From Cohnella laeviribosi DSM 21336 (GTDB taxonomy: Bacteria > Bacillota > Bacilli > Paenibacillales > Paenibacillaceae), in the NCBI RefSeq assembly GCF_000378425.1, contig NZ_KB899815.1:1002-65001 (forward strand): a stretch of 64,000 bases of DNA. Direction: 5' to 3'. Shown here one piece after another: positions 34,536 through 43,948 of the stretch. The translations under genes and the position numbers were made by a program. The notes under the pieces were generated by a model. The model saw nothing but the letters and a program-made list of their open reading frames with translations, ran no database searches and had not been told where the DNA came from. Within the stretch, counting starts at the first letter, position 1. Each line of letters opens with the position of its first letter.

Positions 34536-35471
34536 ATGAAAATCCGACTTGTGAACAAGGGCGTCTTTACGCCTGTGGAAGACATCTCCCAAACGCTTGT
34601 GCCGCCGGCGGACGGATTTTATTGGATTGACGCGAACATCGAGGATTTGGTCGATTTGCAGCCTCTTTTCGGCATTCACGATCTGGCCGTGGAGGACTGC
34701 ATGTCGGAGGAAGAGCAGCGCCCCAAGCTGGAAGTTTACGAAAACCATTATTTTATCGTCATCAACAGCATCCGCTTCGACAACGAGGAAATCTTCCTGC
34801 GGGCGCTCAACCTGTTTCTCGGCCGGCACTACATCATCACCGTTACGCGCCAAAAAATCAACGAGCTGCGCACGATCAAGCCGATTCTGTGGGAAGAAGA
34901 GGTCAACAGGGCCGACCGGATGCTGTACCATCTGGTGGACATTGTCGTGGACAATTATTTTCTGGTCGGAGACCGGATCGAAGCACGCATCGAAGGCCTT
35001 GAGGAAGACATCCTGATGCATACGAAAAAATCGCACCTGAACGAAATCATCAGCCTGCGAAGTGAAATCTTGTGGCTGAAGAAAGTGCTCGGTCCGCAGC
35101 GGGACGTGATCGGGGTATTGAACAAGCGCGATCTTCGGCTTATCGACGACGAGCTGCAAAAATACTTCGGCGACATTTACGAAAACGCAGTGAAAATTTA
35201 TGAAACGTTCGAAACGTACCGCGACTTGATGGGCAACTTGCGCGAAGCCTATCAGTCCAGCGTCGCCAACCGGGCCAACGAAATCATGCGGGTGTTTACC
35301 GCCCTTACAACCATATTCATGCCGCTTACCTTCATTACCGGCGTGTACGGGATGAACTTCGATTACATTCCGGGCATGCACGAGCGCTACGGCTCCGTTG
35401 TGTTGTTGATCGTCATGGTTCTGATCGGTTTCGCCATGTTTTATTATTTTCGGAAAAAAGACTGGCTTTGA
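34536..35471 (+). CDS. corA: CorA family magnesium/cobalt transporter
   Basis: A 311-residue CorA channel subunit: a large cytoplasmic N-terminal domain, a long stalk helix, and two C-terminal membrane helices with the signature GMN (about residues 272-274, in GVYGMNFDY) at the pore entrance and a basic tail (FRKKDWL). It forms pentamers that carry Mg2+ (and Co2+) inward. The ATG at 34536 follows AAGGAG at 9 bp; an in-frame ATG 48 bp upstream lies in the leader hairpin and lacks a ribosome site. A strong terminator follows the gene. Confidence 0.95.
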   Translation: MKIRLVNKGVFTPVEDISQTLVPPADGFYWIDANIEDLVDLQPLFGIHDLAVEDCMSEEEQRPKLEVYENHYFIVINSIRFDNEEIFLRALNLFLGRHYIITVTRQKINELRTIKPILWEEEVNRADRMLYHLVDIVVDNYFLVGDRIEARIEGLEEDILMHTKKSHLNEIISLRSEILWLKKVLGPQRDVIGVLNKRDLRLIDDELQKYFGDIYENAVKIYETFETYRDLMGNLREAYQSSVANRANEIMRVFTALTTIFMPLTFITGVYGMNFDYIPGMHERYGSVVLLIVMVLIGFAMFYYFRKKDWL

Positions 35472-35529
35472 ACGCACTTTCGTGACCATAACCCATTCGG
35501 ACCTCTGTGCCGAAACGGGCTTCCCGGCC

Positions 35530-35570
35530 GGCGTACTTCCCGCATATGTGCGGGAAATACGCCTTTTTAT
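35530..35570 (+). terminator. Rho-independent terminator of corA
   Basis: A long stem GGCGTA...TCCCGCA/TGCGGGA...TACGCC with TATG loop followed by TTTTTA. The last part may also serve the convergent HRDC gene. Confidence 0.9.
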
Positions 35571-35605
35571 TTCAACCGTTGATTCGCAGCCGCCACGCCC
35601 TGGTC

Positions 35606-36604
35606 TTATACCGCTTTCGATTGCGCGTCGCGGCGAAGCCGGATGCGCAGCAGGCGGAGCTTCTCGTACACCCGTTCCGTTTCGCTGCCGGGCTCGGTCT
35701 CGCCATATACCCGTTTCACCAGCGGCTTCAAGTACCGGTCGCCCAGTTCCTTTATCGCCTCCGTCGCTTGGGCGACCTCTTCCTGCGAAATTCCGGCCGT
35801 TTCCTTCTCGACCAGAGCCGATACGTCGTACCCTTCCTCATCCAGCTTCTCGATCCGCTCCAGCAGCAGGCGGCGCGAAAGCTTCAGCTCCCGCTCCAGA
35901 TCCGCCAGCGATTGGCCCTGCCGGATGCCCGCCAGCAGCTTGCGCTTCTCCTGGACGAGCGACAAGCTTCTTTCGTATTTCTCCTCCTTTTGGCGGTAAG
36001 ACCATTCATCCCACGCTTTGGCGTCGATCCGCTGCGCGACCCAATCCAGCGGAAAGCTGTGCTCCCTCGCAAACGGCCGCAGCAGTTCCACCAGTTCGGC
36101 GCCGTACCGCTGCGTCTTGAGCGGCCCGAAGCCCGGAATCTGGCCGAGTTCTTCCAATGTCCGGGGAACGTAGACGGCCAGCATCTGAAGCTCGCGGTTG
36201 GTCGCCACCAGATAGACGGGCCGATTCTCTTCCGCGGACTTGGCGCGTCTCCACTGGCGCAGCGCCGCAAGTTCCGCTTCCTTGTCGAACATATCGGCGT
36301 AACATTGAATAAGCGACGGCAGCGCCGGCTGCCGCTCCCAATGCGGGATGTCCTCCAGCATGCCGTCCATCCGCGGACGGAACCCTTCCCTCATCCGGCG
36401 CGCCACTCCGTAGCGGAACGTCGCAAGCAATTCCTCCCAGCTGGCGCCCTCGTACCAAATCTCCTGTTCCGGCTCTCCAAACTCCGGCAGCTGCTGCCAT
36501 CCTGCCGTCCACATGCCCTCCTCTTCGCCGATAAAAACTTGCCCCCGTTCCGCGTCGGATAATCCCGTCGCCCGTTCAAACCGATTCAGAAACACGATTT
36601 CCAT
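35606..36604 (-). CDS. HRDC-domain protein
   Basis: A 332-residue protein with an HRDC (helicase and RNase D C-terminal) domain at about 108-190 (VYLVATNRELQMLAVYVPRTLEELGQI), preceded by a conserved Gly/Trp-rich N-terminal region and followed by a helix-turn-helix-like segment (SLADLERELKLSRRLLLERIEKL). No helicase or nuclease motifs are present, so it may be a nucleic-acid-binding accessory protein. The ATG at 36604 follows AAGGAGGAG. A terminator-like hairpin sits in its leader (36672-36710). Confidence 0.78.
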   Translation of the reverse strand: MEIVFLNRFERATGLSDAERGQVFIGEEEGMWTAGWQQLPEFGEPEQEIWYEGASWEELLATFRYGVARRMREGFRPRMDGMLEDIPHWERQPALPSLIQCYADMFDKEAELAALRQWRRAKSAEENRPVYLVATNRELQMLAVYVPRTLEELGQIPGFGPLKTQRYGAELVELLRPFAREHSFPLDWVAQRIDAKAWDEWSYRQKEEKYERSLSLVQEKRKLLAGIRQGQSLADLERELKLSRRLLLERIEKLDEEGYDVSALVEKETAGISQEEVAQATEAIKELGDRYLKPLVKRVYGETEPGSETERVYEKLRLLRIRLRRDAQSKAV

Positions 36605-36671
36605 TCGGATTCTCCTCCTTGTCCGCTGTAAGCGGCGTAATGGCAAGTTCCGGCCTTGCCATGCGAGCAAG

Positions 36672-36710
36672 AAAAAAAGCACCTTCCGCCGCATGGGCGA
36701 AGAGGTGCTT
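36672..36710 (-). terminator. Terminator-like hairpin in the leader of the HRDC gene
   Basis: AAGCACCT and downstream AGGTGCTT, extended by TTCGCC/GGCGGA, form a strong stem with a CATGC loop followed by seven T residues on the minus strand. It is located 68 bp upstream of the HRDC start and downstream of a candidate promoter, so it is a possible attenuator. Confidence 0.75.
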
Positions 36711-36740
36711 CCTCATCGTATGCCTGAACCTTTTAATGAA

Positions 36741-36769
36741 AGTCTAGCAGAATTGGCTCGTTTTGGCAA
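36741..36769 (-). promoter_or_regulatory. Candidate promoter of the HRDC leader transcript
   Basis: TTGCCA (36764-36769) and TAGACT (36741-36746) with 17-bp spacing on the minus strand; the -10 is a weak match. Confidence 0.4.
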
Positions 36770-36912
36770 GAAGCAATTTTCCCCGTTTTCCCCCGAACGA
36801 ATCGAAAACTGTCACAAGTTTTCCTTTTGCGGCCGTTCCCGCTGCTGTGTTAAGGTTAGGTCAAGCGCGGATATGCCATCATCGGGGAAAAGGACAGGAG
36901 GCGAAACAAGGC

Positions 36913-38028
36913 ATGCAGAGCACGAACACCGAGGCGCTGAAGACGGAACGGCTGATTTCGGAAGCGGAAGCCTTCATCCGGCAGGTCTACGCGGAATTAA
37001 GCCGGCCTCCGGCCGCGGCCGAAGAGCGCCTACGCGACATCCGCGGGGAAATCCGCGAAACGGGGTATTACACGCACACGTTCGAAGAAATCGCCCACGG
37101 CGCAAAAATGGCCTGGCGCAACGCGAACCGCTGCATCGGCAGGCTGTTCTGGAACCGGCTGCATGTGATCGATGCCCGGCATTGCCGAACCGAGGACGAC
37201 GTTTACGAGGCGCTTCTCCACCATATCGAATACGCTACAAACGGCGGGGAAATCCGTCCGGTCATCACCGTCTTCGCGCCGGCGGCCGGCGAACGCGAGC
37301 CGGTGCGGATATGGAACCACCAGTTGATCCGGTATGCCGGCTACAAGACCGGGGACGGCGTTGTAGGCGATCCGGCTTCGGTGAGCTTCACGGAGGCCTG
37401 CCGCGAGCTCGGCTGGCGGGGAGCCGGCACTCCGTTCGACATCCTGCCGCTCGTCGTCCAATCGGACGGCCGCAAACCGCGCTGGTATCCGATTCCCGAA
37501 GAGCTGGTGTTGGAAGTGCCCCTGTCCCATCCCCAGTACGACATCTTTCAAGGCACCGAGGTCAAATGGTACGCCGTTCCCATCATTTCCGACATGGGCC
37601 TGGTCATGGGCGGAATCCGGTATCCCGCCGCCCCGTTCAACGGCTGGTATATGGGAACCGAGATCGGCGCCCGCAATCTTGCGGACGAGTTCCGCTACAA
37701 TCTGCTGCCGCTGGTTGCGCGCAATCTGAAGCTGGACACAAGTTCGAACGCATCGCTATGGAAGGACCGGGCGCTGGTGGAGCTGAACGCGGCTGTGCTT
37801 CATTCGTTTAAAAAGCGCGGCGTAAGCATCGTCGACCACCATACGGCGGCGCAGCAATTCAAAATGTTCGAGAAAAACGAACGCCGGGCCGGCCGCGAAG
37901 TGACCGGCCGCTGGTCGTGGCTGATACCGCCGCTTTCGCCCGCGGCGACGGACATTTTTCACAGCAGCTACGAGGACCGCGAAGTTTGGCCCGGATTTGT
38001 GTATCAGCGGCGGCCTTACGAACAATAA
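36913..38028 (+). CDS. nos: Bacterial nitric oxide synthase, oxygenase domain
   Basis: A 371-residue NOS oxygenase domain without a reductase part, as usual in Bacilli. The haem ligand is C74 in RNANRCIGR and the arginine-binding glutamate is E250 in GWYMGTEIG; the pterin-side residues near the C-terminus (RWSWLIPP) are also present. It makes NO from arginine using general flavodoxins or reductases; in Bacillus NO protects against oxidative stress and antibiotics. The ATG at 36913 follows AGGAGG at a rather long 11 bp. Two small genes follow on the same strand. Confidence 0.96.
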   Translation: MQSTNTEALKTERLISEAEAFIRQVYAELSRPPAAAEERLRDIRGEIRETGYYTHTFEEIAHGAKMAWRNANRCIGRLFWNRLHVIDARHCRTEDDVYEALLHHIEYATNGGEIRPVITVFAPAAGEREPVRIWNHQLIRYAGYKTGDGVVGDPASVSFTEACRELGWRGAGTPFDILPLVVQSDGRKPRWYPIPEELVLEVPLSHPQYDIFQGTEVKWYAVPIISDMGLVMGGIRYPAAPFNGWYMGTEIGARNLADEFRYNLLPLVARNLKLDTSSNASLWKDRALVELNAAVLHSFKKRGVSIVDHHTAAQQFKMFEKNERRAGREVTGRWSWLIPPLSPAATDIFHSSYEDREVWPGFVYQRRPYEQ

Positions 38029-38098
38029 GATAAGGCGGCAAGACGGCGGAGCACGATCCGCCGGCCATTTATCCGTTAACCCGACAGGAGGCGCCTTC

Positions 38099-38395
38099 AT
38101 GGTTCCGAAAGATTTCGACTTTATGTCCGACAGCACCGAGCAAACGACGACGAGGTTTGTCACCTTCATCACGCCGAAGCTGCACCGTTTCGATCTGGCG
38201 ATCACGACGACGAACCGTTTTTACGGCAAAAAGCTGGTGATCGACATGCAGTCGGGCCGCAGCGCCGTCCTTGGCACGGACGATCTAGAAGAGGAAGGCG
38301 TGCTGGAGTCGGTGTTCCGGCTGGGCGAGGAAGAAGCTGACGAACTGGCGCAATTTCTCGCGCTCGTGCTGGGCGAGCCTCATTTTACGGACTGA
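38099..38395 (+). CDS. Small conserved protein (DUF3055-like)
   Basis: A 98-residue soluble protein with AGGAGG 8 bp ahead of the ATG. The central part (TTTRFVTFI ... RFDLAITTTNRFYGKKLVIDMQSGR) resembles the DUF3055 family of small Bacilli proteins with unknown function. It lies 70 bp after nos and may share its transcript. The family assignment is from memory of the pattern and should be treated as likely, not certain. Confidence 0.65.
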   Translation: MVPKDFDFMSDSTEQTTTRFVTFITPKLHRFDLAITTTNRFYGKKLVIDMQSGRSAVLGTDDLEEEGVLESVFRLGEEEADELAQFLALVLGEPHFTD

Positions 38396-38505
38396 TTAAC
38401 CAAAGCCTTGCCGCTGCGGTCCGCCGGTCGGCGCCGCTGCGAATGGAAACGTTCGTGCAGGTTATCCTAACCGGCAAGACGACTTGCCAGCGAGGAGGCT
38501 TTGCG

Positions 38506-38778
38506 ATGGAAGGGTTTAAAAAGGAAAACCGCCAACCGACCGCCGATCTGTCTACGGTCGAATCGCAGCGCAACGATTTGACCGCCGAGGAATTTCCGGA
38601 AGGCCCTTACGGCACTCCCGTATCCGTCAAGCCGGGCAAGAGTTCGCCTTGGCGGGAGGATCAGCGCCCGCAGAACACCTTCGTTTACGAAAACCGGGAA
38701 CTGCACGCCGGGCTTGAACGCGATTATCCGGGGGACCACCCGACGCACGCCGAGAAACCGGAACCCGAATCCAAGTGA
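38506..38778 (+). CDS. Hypothetical 90-residue hydrophilic protein
   Basis: A small polar protein, rich in Pro, Glu, Lys and Asp, likely to be largely disordered (for example YPGDHPTHAEKPEPESK at the end). The ATG at 38506 is preceded by GGAGG at 8 bp, which decides the start over an in-frame ATG 63 bp upstream. No family is recognised. It ends 11 bp before the convergent NAGPA-type gene. Confidence 0.6.
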   Translation: MEGFKKENRQPTADLSTVESQRNDLTAEEFPEGPYGTPVSVKPGKSSPWREDQRPQNTFVYENRELHAGLERDYPGDHPTHAEKPEPESK

Positions 38779-38789
38779 AGCGGACCGCG

Positions 38790-40196
38790 TCACGGGCGGA
38801 ACGCGAGCTTGGGCCCGAACAGAAGCGCATTGCTCAAGCTCCGCCCCGGGACGGTGCGCAGCTTTCCGTCCGCGTACAGCCCGGATGAAGCGCCGCCGTC
38901 CAGGTTCATCCCCTGCTTTGCGCCGAGCTGAACCAGAATGGCGCCCAGTTCCTTGATCGTGGCGCTGCCCACCGTTACCACGACGATGCTGCCGTCCGCA
39001 CGGATGCCGATGCCGCTGCGGGCGGCAGAGGCGGTGGTGAATTTCGCTTCGGTAAATCCTTCCTTCTCCGCCGAGACCGCCACCTTTCCATCCTTGACGA
39101 CCCGCGGCCCCGCTCCGATGGCGGTGACAACATCGCTCCAGTCGACGGCACGGCCGTCGGCGCCGGTGAATTCCGCTTCGTAGCGGACGCGTTTGCCTAC
39201 GGCGAACCGCTCCGCCATCTTCTCTTCCGCGCCCGCAAACAAGAGCACATAACCGTTGGCGGGAATCGCCGCGTTCTCGTTTTTGGCGATCCGCTCCACG
39301 ACGCCCTTGTTCACCACGACGGCCGTTCCTTTCGCGGCGCCGATCCGGCCGCCCCGCTTCGGGGTATACAGAATCGCCGCCGAACCCGAAGCGGAAGAAG
39401 GCGTCCGGTTGACGAAATACGCGTACCAGCTTCTTGTGCGGCCGTTTTCTCCCTCTACCGTGCCGCGGATGATGACCTTGAGCGATTCCATTTTGGCCTG
39501 GCCGGACGCCGTAAAGCCGATCGTCGTTCCGGTATTGCCGATATGGGCGATTTCGCCGTCGGCGATGACGGTGCCCCACGGCTCCGGGACGCCGCCGTAC
39601 GCCTCGAAAAACGTGCCGTTTACGGCGATCTGCGCATTCCGCCGCTTTGCGATGGCGTCAAGCGGCTCCGTGCCGCCGATCCGGTCTTTCCCGAGACCGA
39701 CATCGACGGGCATTCCTTTCGGAATGACGACCGTCTGGACCGTAAACGTTTTGTTCGCGGCCTTCACTTTGCGCGTTTCCGCCTTGGGCGGGAAGGCGAG
39801 CTTGGGAGAAGCGGCGGCGGTGACGCGGATTTTGACGGTGCAGGAAGAAAGCGCCTCGCTCCCCGGCGGTTCCCCGTTCCCGATGGCGGCATAAGGATAA
39901 ACGGTGACGGTCCCCGTTCCCTGTGCCAACGGAACCGCGATCCCCCCTGTCGTCACGCGGACGGTTTGGGTATCCGGCACGGCATAGGAAGCGTCCATTC
40001 CCTTCGGAAGCTGCAGGATTTTCTTCAGATCCATCCTGGAGCCGAGCGGCAAGGTTGCCGGCTGCGCGGGACAGACCTGGACCGTTCGGGCGGCTTCCTT
40101 CTGCGGCTCTGCGGTCGCCGCCGCCTGGGGCAACGCCGACGCCAACATTATGGCCGCCAGGGCGGCACCGATGATGCGAACCGTATATTTCGCCAA
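38790..40196 (-). CDS. Secreted phosphodiester glycosidase (NAGPA) domain protein
   Basis: A 468-residue exported protein. The signal peptide is residues 1-27 (AALAAIMLASALPQAAA). A middle region of beta-strand character (about 40-130) is followed by the NAGPA domain (about 140-468) with VNGTFFEAYGGVPEPWGTVIADGEI, GAGPRVVKDGK and the family signature MNLDGGASSGLYADGK near residue 435. These proteins are thought to cleave phosphodiester-linked sugars, for instance in cell-wall polymers. It appears to be a single-gene unit. Confidence 0.86.
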   Translation of the reverse strand: MAKYTVRIIGAALAAIMLASALPQAAATAEPQKEAARTVQVCPAQPATLPLGSRMDLKKILQLPKGMDASYAVPDTQTVRVTTGGIAVPLAQGTGTVTVYPYAAIGNGEPPGSEALSSCTVKIRVTAAASPKLAFPPKAETRKVKAANKTFTVQTVVIPKGMPVDVGLGKDRIGGTEPLDAIAKRRNAQIAVNGTFFEAYGGVPEPWGTVIADGEIAHIGNTGTTIGFTASGQAKMESLKVIIRGTVEGENGRTRSWYAYFVNRTPSSASGSAAILYTPKRGGRIGAAKGTAVVVNKGVVERIAKNENAAIPANGYVLLFAGAEEKMAERFAVGKRVRYEAEFTGADGRAVDWSDVVTAIGAGPRVVKDGKVAVSAEKEGFTEAKFTTASAARSGIGIRADGSIVVVTVGSATIKELGAILVQLGAKQGMNLDGGASSGLYADGKLRTVPGRSLSNALLFGPKLAFRP

Positions 40197-40270
40197 TAAA
40201 AACGACCCTTTCTTTTTCCTTTATTCCCTTTATTTCGGAAAAAGAAGAGCCGTTATGAAGAGCAGATGAT

Positions 40271-41173
40271 TTAGCCGATCCAGCGCAGGCGGTCCCGGAA
40301 CTCCAATTCCTCGCAGATGGCGAGCGCCCGGCCCGGATCGAGGTTCCAAGCGCATGCGTTCAGCGGCAGGTCGACCGGCGCATCGCAGCGGATGGTCGCA
40401 AGCTGCCTGGACAGATGAAGCATGTCCAGATCGGCCTCGATTTTGCGCCGCAACGATGCGGGAAGCAGATGCAGGTTGTCGAGAATCCCGTCGATGGACG
40501 CATACTCGCGAATCAGCTTCATCGCCGTTTTCTCCCCGACGCCGCGGACGCCGGGATAGTTGTCGCTCGGATCGCCCATCAGTCCTTTCAGGTCGACAAT
40601 TTGCGCGGGGGTCATTTGCCGCTCCTCCATCAGCACCTCCGGCGTATAAACCGTATAATTGCCGTGCCCCTTCTTCATGATCGCAACCCGGATCCGGTCA
40701 TCCGTCAGCTGCAGCAGATCGTGGTCGCCGGTCATGATCGTGACCAGAGCTTCGCCGCAAAAACGCTTGGCCAGCGTTCCGATGCAATCGTCGGCTTCAT
40801 AGCCCTCCACGCCGACGTTCGGCACGCCGAAGTGTTCCATGACCTCCTTGATCAGTTCGAACTGCGGAATCAGGTCCTCGGGCGCCTCCGGCCGGTTGCC
40901 CTTGTAGTCGGGAAATTGCCCGGTGCGGAACGTCGCGCTCCCCATATCCCAGCAGCAGACGATATGGGTGGGCGAAAACCGTTGAACGGCATCGCCGAAA
41001 TACCGCAAAAACCCGTGGATCGCGTTGACCGGCGTTCCGCTCCGCGTCCGTTTGACCGCGCCTCCGTAGGCCGTCGCGTAATAAGCGCGAAACAGAACGG
41101 CCATGCCGTCGACGAGCAGCACATGCCGCTCCCGTCCCGCATCTCTTTCGTTTATCCCAATCATGACGTTCAT
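40271..41173 (-). CDS. 5'-3' exonuclease (YpcP-like)
   Basis: A 300-residue flap-type nuclease related to the N-terminal domain of DNA polymerase I. Metal-binding acidic residues are visible in LLVDGMAVLFRAYY, CWDMGSATFRT, EGYEADDCIGTLAK and TGDHDLLQL, followed by the helix-hairpin-helix KGLMGDPSDNYPGVRGVGEKTA. Such stand-alone enzymes (B. subtilis YpcP) help remove RNA primers. Several closely spaced N-terminal methionines make the exact start uncertain. Confidence 0.92.
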   Translation of the reverse strand: MNVMIGINERDAGRERHVLLVDGMAVLFRAYYATAYGGAVKRTRSGTPVNAIHGFLRYFGDAVQRFSPTHIVCCWDMGSATFRTGQFPDYKGNRPEAPEDLIPQFELIKEVMEHFGVPNVGVEGYEADDCIGTLAKRFCGEALVTIMTGDHDLLQLTDDRIRVAIMKKGHGNYTVYTPEVLMEERQMTPAQIVDLKGLMGDPSDNYPGVRGVGEKTAMKLIREYASIDGILDNLHLLPASLRRKIEADLDMLHLSRQLATIRCDAPVDLPLNACAWNLDPGRALAICEELEFRDRLRWIG

Positions 41174-41269
41174 CCTTCCCGTTCTTTTCGCCGTTGCCCG
41201 GCACTAACGGCCCGCCCCGCGCTTTCGGCTGCCGAGCCGCGGGCCGCCGCGCCCGGCGGAACCGTTCCG

Positions 41270-42454
41270 TCAGCGGGGCTCATGCTCCCGCAAAAACCGT
41301 CCGATCCGCCGGGCGGCCTCTTCCAGCCGCTCTTCCTCTTCCACCAGCGCCAGCCGCACATACCCTTCTCCCCGGGAACCGAACGCGTTGCCGGGAACCG
41401 ACGCCACGCCGGTTGCGGCGAGCAGCTCCCGGGAAAACGCTCTGGACGTCCACCCGGCGGGCAGCGGCGCCCACACGAACATCGTCGCTTTCGGGAAGGG
41501 AATCATCCAGCCTTCCTCGCGAAGCGCCCGCACGAAGCGGTCCCTCCTTCGCTCGTACAGAGCCGACACCGGTTCGGGACGCGCCATATCGCGCTCCATC
41601 GCGGCGGCGGCGGCCTCCTGAACGGGGAGAAATACGCCGAAATCGATATTGCTTTTCAGCGCCCGCAGCGCATCCAGGGCGTCGCGATTGCCGACGGCGA
41701 ATCCGATGCGGCCGCCCGCCAGATGAAACGACTTCGAGAGCGAATGGAATTCGACCGCCACGTCGAACGCTCCCGGCACTTCCAGAACGCTCGGCGGCCG
41801 GAAGCCGTCGAAAGCCATTTCGCTGTACGCATTGTCGTGCACGAGCAGCACGTTTCTGCGGCGCGCTATGTCCACCGCCTTCTCGAAAAACGCCAGATCG
41901 GCGGTTGCCGACAGCGGATTGCTCGGATAGTTGAGCAGCATGAACCTGGCTTTGTGCCACACTTCGTCCGGGATGGCGTCAAAGTCGGGCAAATAGCCGT
42001 GCGGCTCGGTGAGCGGCATCAAGACGGGCTCGACGCCCGCCACCGCAAGTCCCGCCTGATAGACGGGATACCCCGGGTCCGGCAGCAGCGCGCAGTCGCC
42101 CGGATTCGTCACCGCCAGCGCAAGATGCGCCAAACCGTCCTGCGTGCCCATCAGCGACAGCAGCTCGCGCTCCGGGTCAAGCTCCACCCCGAACCTGCGG
42201 GCAAACCAGCGGGCTGCCGTTTCCCGGAATTTCGCGGACCCGTCCGTTCCCGGATACCGGTAAAGCTCCGGCCGAAGGCAGGCAGCCGACAAGGTCTCCA
42301 TGACTTCCGCAGCCGGAGGGCGGTCCGGGCTGCCGATATCGAGCCCGATGACATCGGCCCCTTGCCGCCGCGCTTCCGCCTTCCATTCCGCCACCTCGGA
42401 AAAAATCGCCGAACCGAGCCTGTCCAGCCGTCCCGAGCGCCATTTGTTCGCCAT
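41270..42454 (-). CDS. Class I/II PLP aminotransferase (LL-DAP-aminotransferase-like)
   Basis: A 394-residue fold-type I aminotransferase. The PLP lysine is K241 in FHSLSKSFHLAGGRIGF, the Asp that contacts the ring is in VHDNAYSEM, and PSNPLSA and the C-terminal Arg (YVRLAL) are present. The HSLSKSFxxAGxRIGF pattern is shared with LL-diaminopimelate and aspartate/glutamate-pyruvate aminotransferases. The substrate is uncertain. It is 21 bp from the M50 protease gene stop upstream. Confidence 0.85.
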   Translation of the reverse strand: MANKWRSGRLDRLGSAIFSEVAEWKAEARRQGADVIGLDIGSPDRPPAAEVMETLSAACLRPELYRYPGTDGSAKFRETAARWFARRFGVELDPERELLSLMGTQDGLAHLALAVTNPGDCALLPDPGYPVYQAGLAVAGVEPVLMPLTEPHGYLPDFDAIPDEVWHKARFMLLNYPSNPLSATADLAFFEKAVDIARRRNVLLVHDNAYSEMAFDGFRPPSVLEVPGAFDVAVEFHSLSKSFHLAGGRIGFAVGNRDALDALRALKSNIDFGVFLPVQEAAAAAMERDMARPEPVSALYERRRDRFVRALREEGWMIPFPKATMFVWAPLPAGWTSRAFSRELLAATGVASVPGNAFGSRGEGYVRLALVEEEERLEEAARRIGRFLREHEPR

Positions 42455-42475
42455 AACCCACTTCCTCTCGCTTTC

Positions 42476-43552
42476 TTAACCGGGATGAGCCAGTCCCGTC
42501 TCCTGAATCAACCACATCATGTACAGCAAGGCAAGCGCAAGTCCGCCGTACATCATGCCGAAACGCCAGCGAACGCGGGCCGGCACATCGTAATAATTGG
42601 CCGGCTCATGCCTCTGCCCCTCCATCCGAACCGTCAGCTTCACGTTGCCGTTCTCGTCCGGCCCCTCGATCTGCCGGATATAAACGCGGTTGACCGTGCA
42701 CGGCAGATCGATTTCCAGTTGGCCGCGGAACGACAGCGGCTCCCACCAGAACTCCACCGTATGCTGCCCGTCCAGACGGCAATAAGCCGTAAACGGCAGC
42801 TCGCGCCGGTGCGCCTCGCCGGATAAGTACCACGAAGGCAGCGCCGGATCGGCAACCGCTTCGTACACGCCCTCCGCATCGTGCGGTTTGCCCCCGCTGC
42901 GGTTCTGTTTGAAACGCCGGTACATTTCCCATAGAAACCATAGCCAGATGAGCGCAAACAGGAGGCTGCGCGTATACCAGACGACAAACGGACCGACCGC
43001 GGCGCCGACGGCCCACAGCCAGCGGCTGACGGCAGCCGCGATTCTCCCGCCGTCCAGCGGATGGATCGGCAGCAGGTTGAGCAGGTTCAGAAAAAATCCG
43101 ACATACGCGAGAGCAAACCATACTTCCTGTCCCGTCCAATGGCCGATTCCGTAACAGACAAGCGCGCCGGCGGAGCCCAGTGCGGGACCTCCCAGCGCAA
43201 TCGCGGCTTCCGTCGCCGCGTCCTTCGGCGTTCGTTTCATCATGATGAGCGCGCCGACGAACGGGATGAACACCGGAGCGGTGACGGGCAGGCCGCGCCG
43301 CTTCGCCACCCATACGTGGCCCATCTCATGGATGAAGATGAGCGCGACGAAGCCGAGCGCGAACGTCCACGGGTAAATAAGCGCGTAGGCCCCGACCGTG
43401 ACGGCCATGGACAGAAGCGGCTTGCCGAATTTCAGCAGCGCCAGCAGCACGCTCTTGCCCTTGGACAGCAGCATGACAAGCCCCGCCGCCCACGCCCAAA
43501 TTCCGTTTCCCCGGTTGCGCTTCTTCTCTTGCCGCTCTTCCCTAAGTGCCAA
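42476..43552 (-). CDS. Site-2 protease family membrane protein (M50)
   Basis: A 358-residue multi-pass protein with the zinc motif H75-E-M-G-H79 in a membrane helix and the second motif LLPIHPLDGGRI further on, as in M50/SpoIVFB-type intramembrane proteases. The C-terminal third (after about 215) is a soluble beta-rich domain with no known match, ending in one more membrane helix. M50 enzymes cut regulatory membrane proteins; no substrate such as an anti-sigma factor is next to it. Confidence 0.85.
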   Translation of the reverse strand: MALREERQEKKRNRGNGIWAWAAGLVMLLSKGKSVLLALLKFGKPLLSMAVTVGAYALIYPWTFALGFVALIFIHEMGHVWVAKRRGLPVTAPVFIPFVGALIMMKRTPKDAATEAAIALGGPALGSAGALVCYGIGHWTGQEVWFALAYVGFFLNLLNLLPIHPLDGGRIAAAVSRWLWAVGAAVGPFVVWYTRSLLFALIWLWFLWEMYRRFKQNRSGGKPHDAEGVYEAVADPALPSWYLSGEAHRRELPFTAYCRLDGQHTVEFWWEPLSFRGQLEIDLPCTVNRVYIRQIEGPDENGNVKLTVRMEGQRHEPANYYDVPARVRWRFGMMYGGLALALLYMMWLIQETGLAHPG

Positions 43553-43585
43553 CGGCTTCGCTCCTTTCCTCGCCGGTTCTCCGCC

Positions 43586-43948
43586 TTATCCCCAGACGGG
43601 CAGGACGTCCTGCTCGCGGAAGCCTACGGTCGCCTTTTCCCCGTCGGTGATGACCGGCCGTTTGATCAGCTTTCCGTTGCCGGCCAGCAGCGCGATTTTC
43701 TCGTCGTCCGACATTTGCGGCAGCCGGTTTTTCAGTCCCAGCGATTTGTAAACTTCGCCGGACGTGTTGAACCACTTGTTGACCGGCAATCCGCTTTGGC
43801 CGATCAGTTGCTTCAGCTCGTCTGCGGACGGCGGATGGTCCACGATATGCCGCAGTTCCAGCGTATAGCCTTTTTCCTTAAGCCAGCTTACGGCTTTGCG
43901 GCAGGTGCCGCAGCCCGGATAATGATAAACTTGCAGCGTTTTGCTCAT
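43586..43948 (-). CDS. ArsC/Spx-type thioredoxin-fold protein (YusI-like)
   Basis: A 120-residue protein of the ArsC family with a CxxC motif (C13-G-T-C16) near the N-terminus and the family segment GKLIKRPVI near residue 92. Spx proteins have the same CxxC but end in a different basic tail, and the CGTCRKAVSWL context fits the YusI/YffB group better. A redox role is likely. It overlaps the upstream pseudouridine synthase gene by 4 bp. Confidence 0.8.
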   Translation of the reverse strand: MSKTLQVYHYPGCGTCRKAVSWLKEKGYTLELRHIVDHPPSADELKQLIGQSGLPVNKWFNTSGEVYKSLGLKNRLPQMSDDEKIALLAGNGKLIKRPVITDGEKATVGFREQDVLPVWG

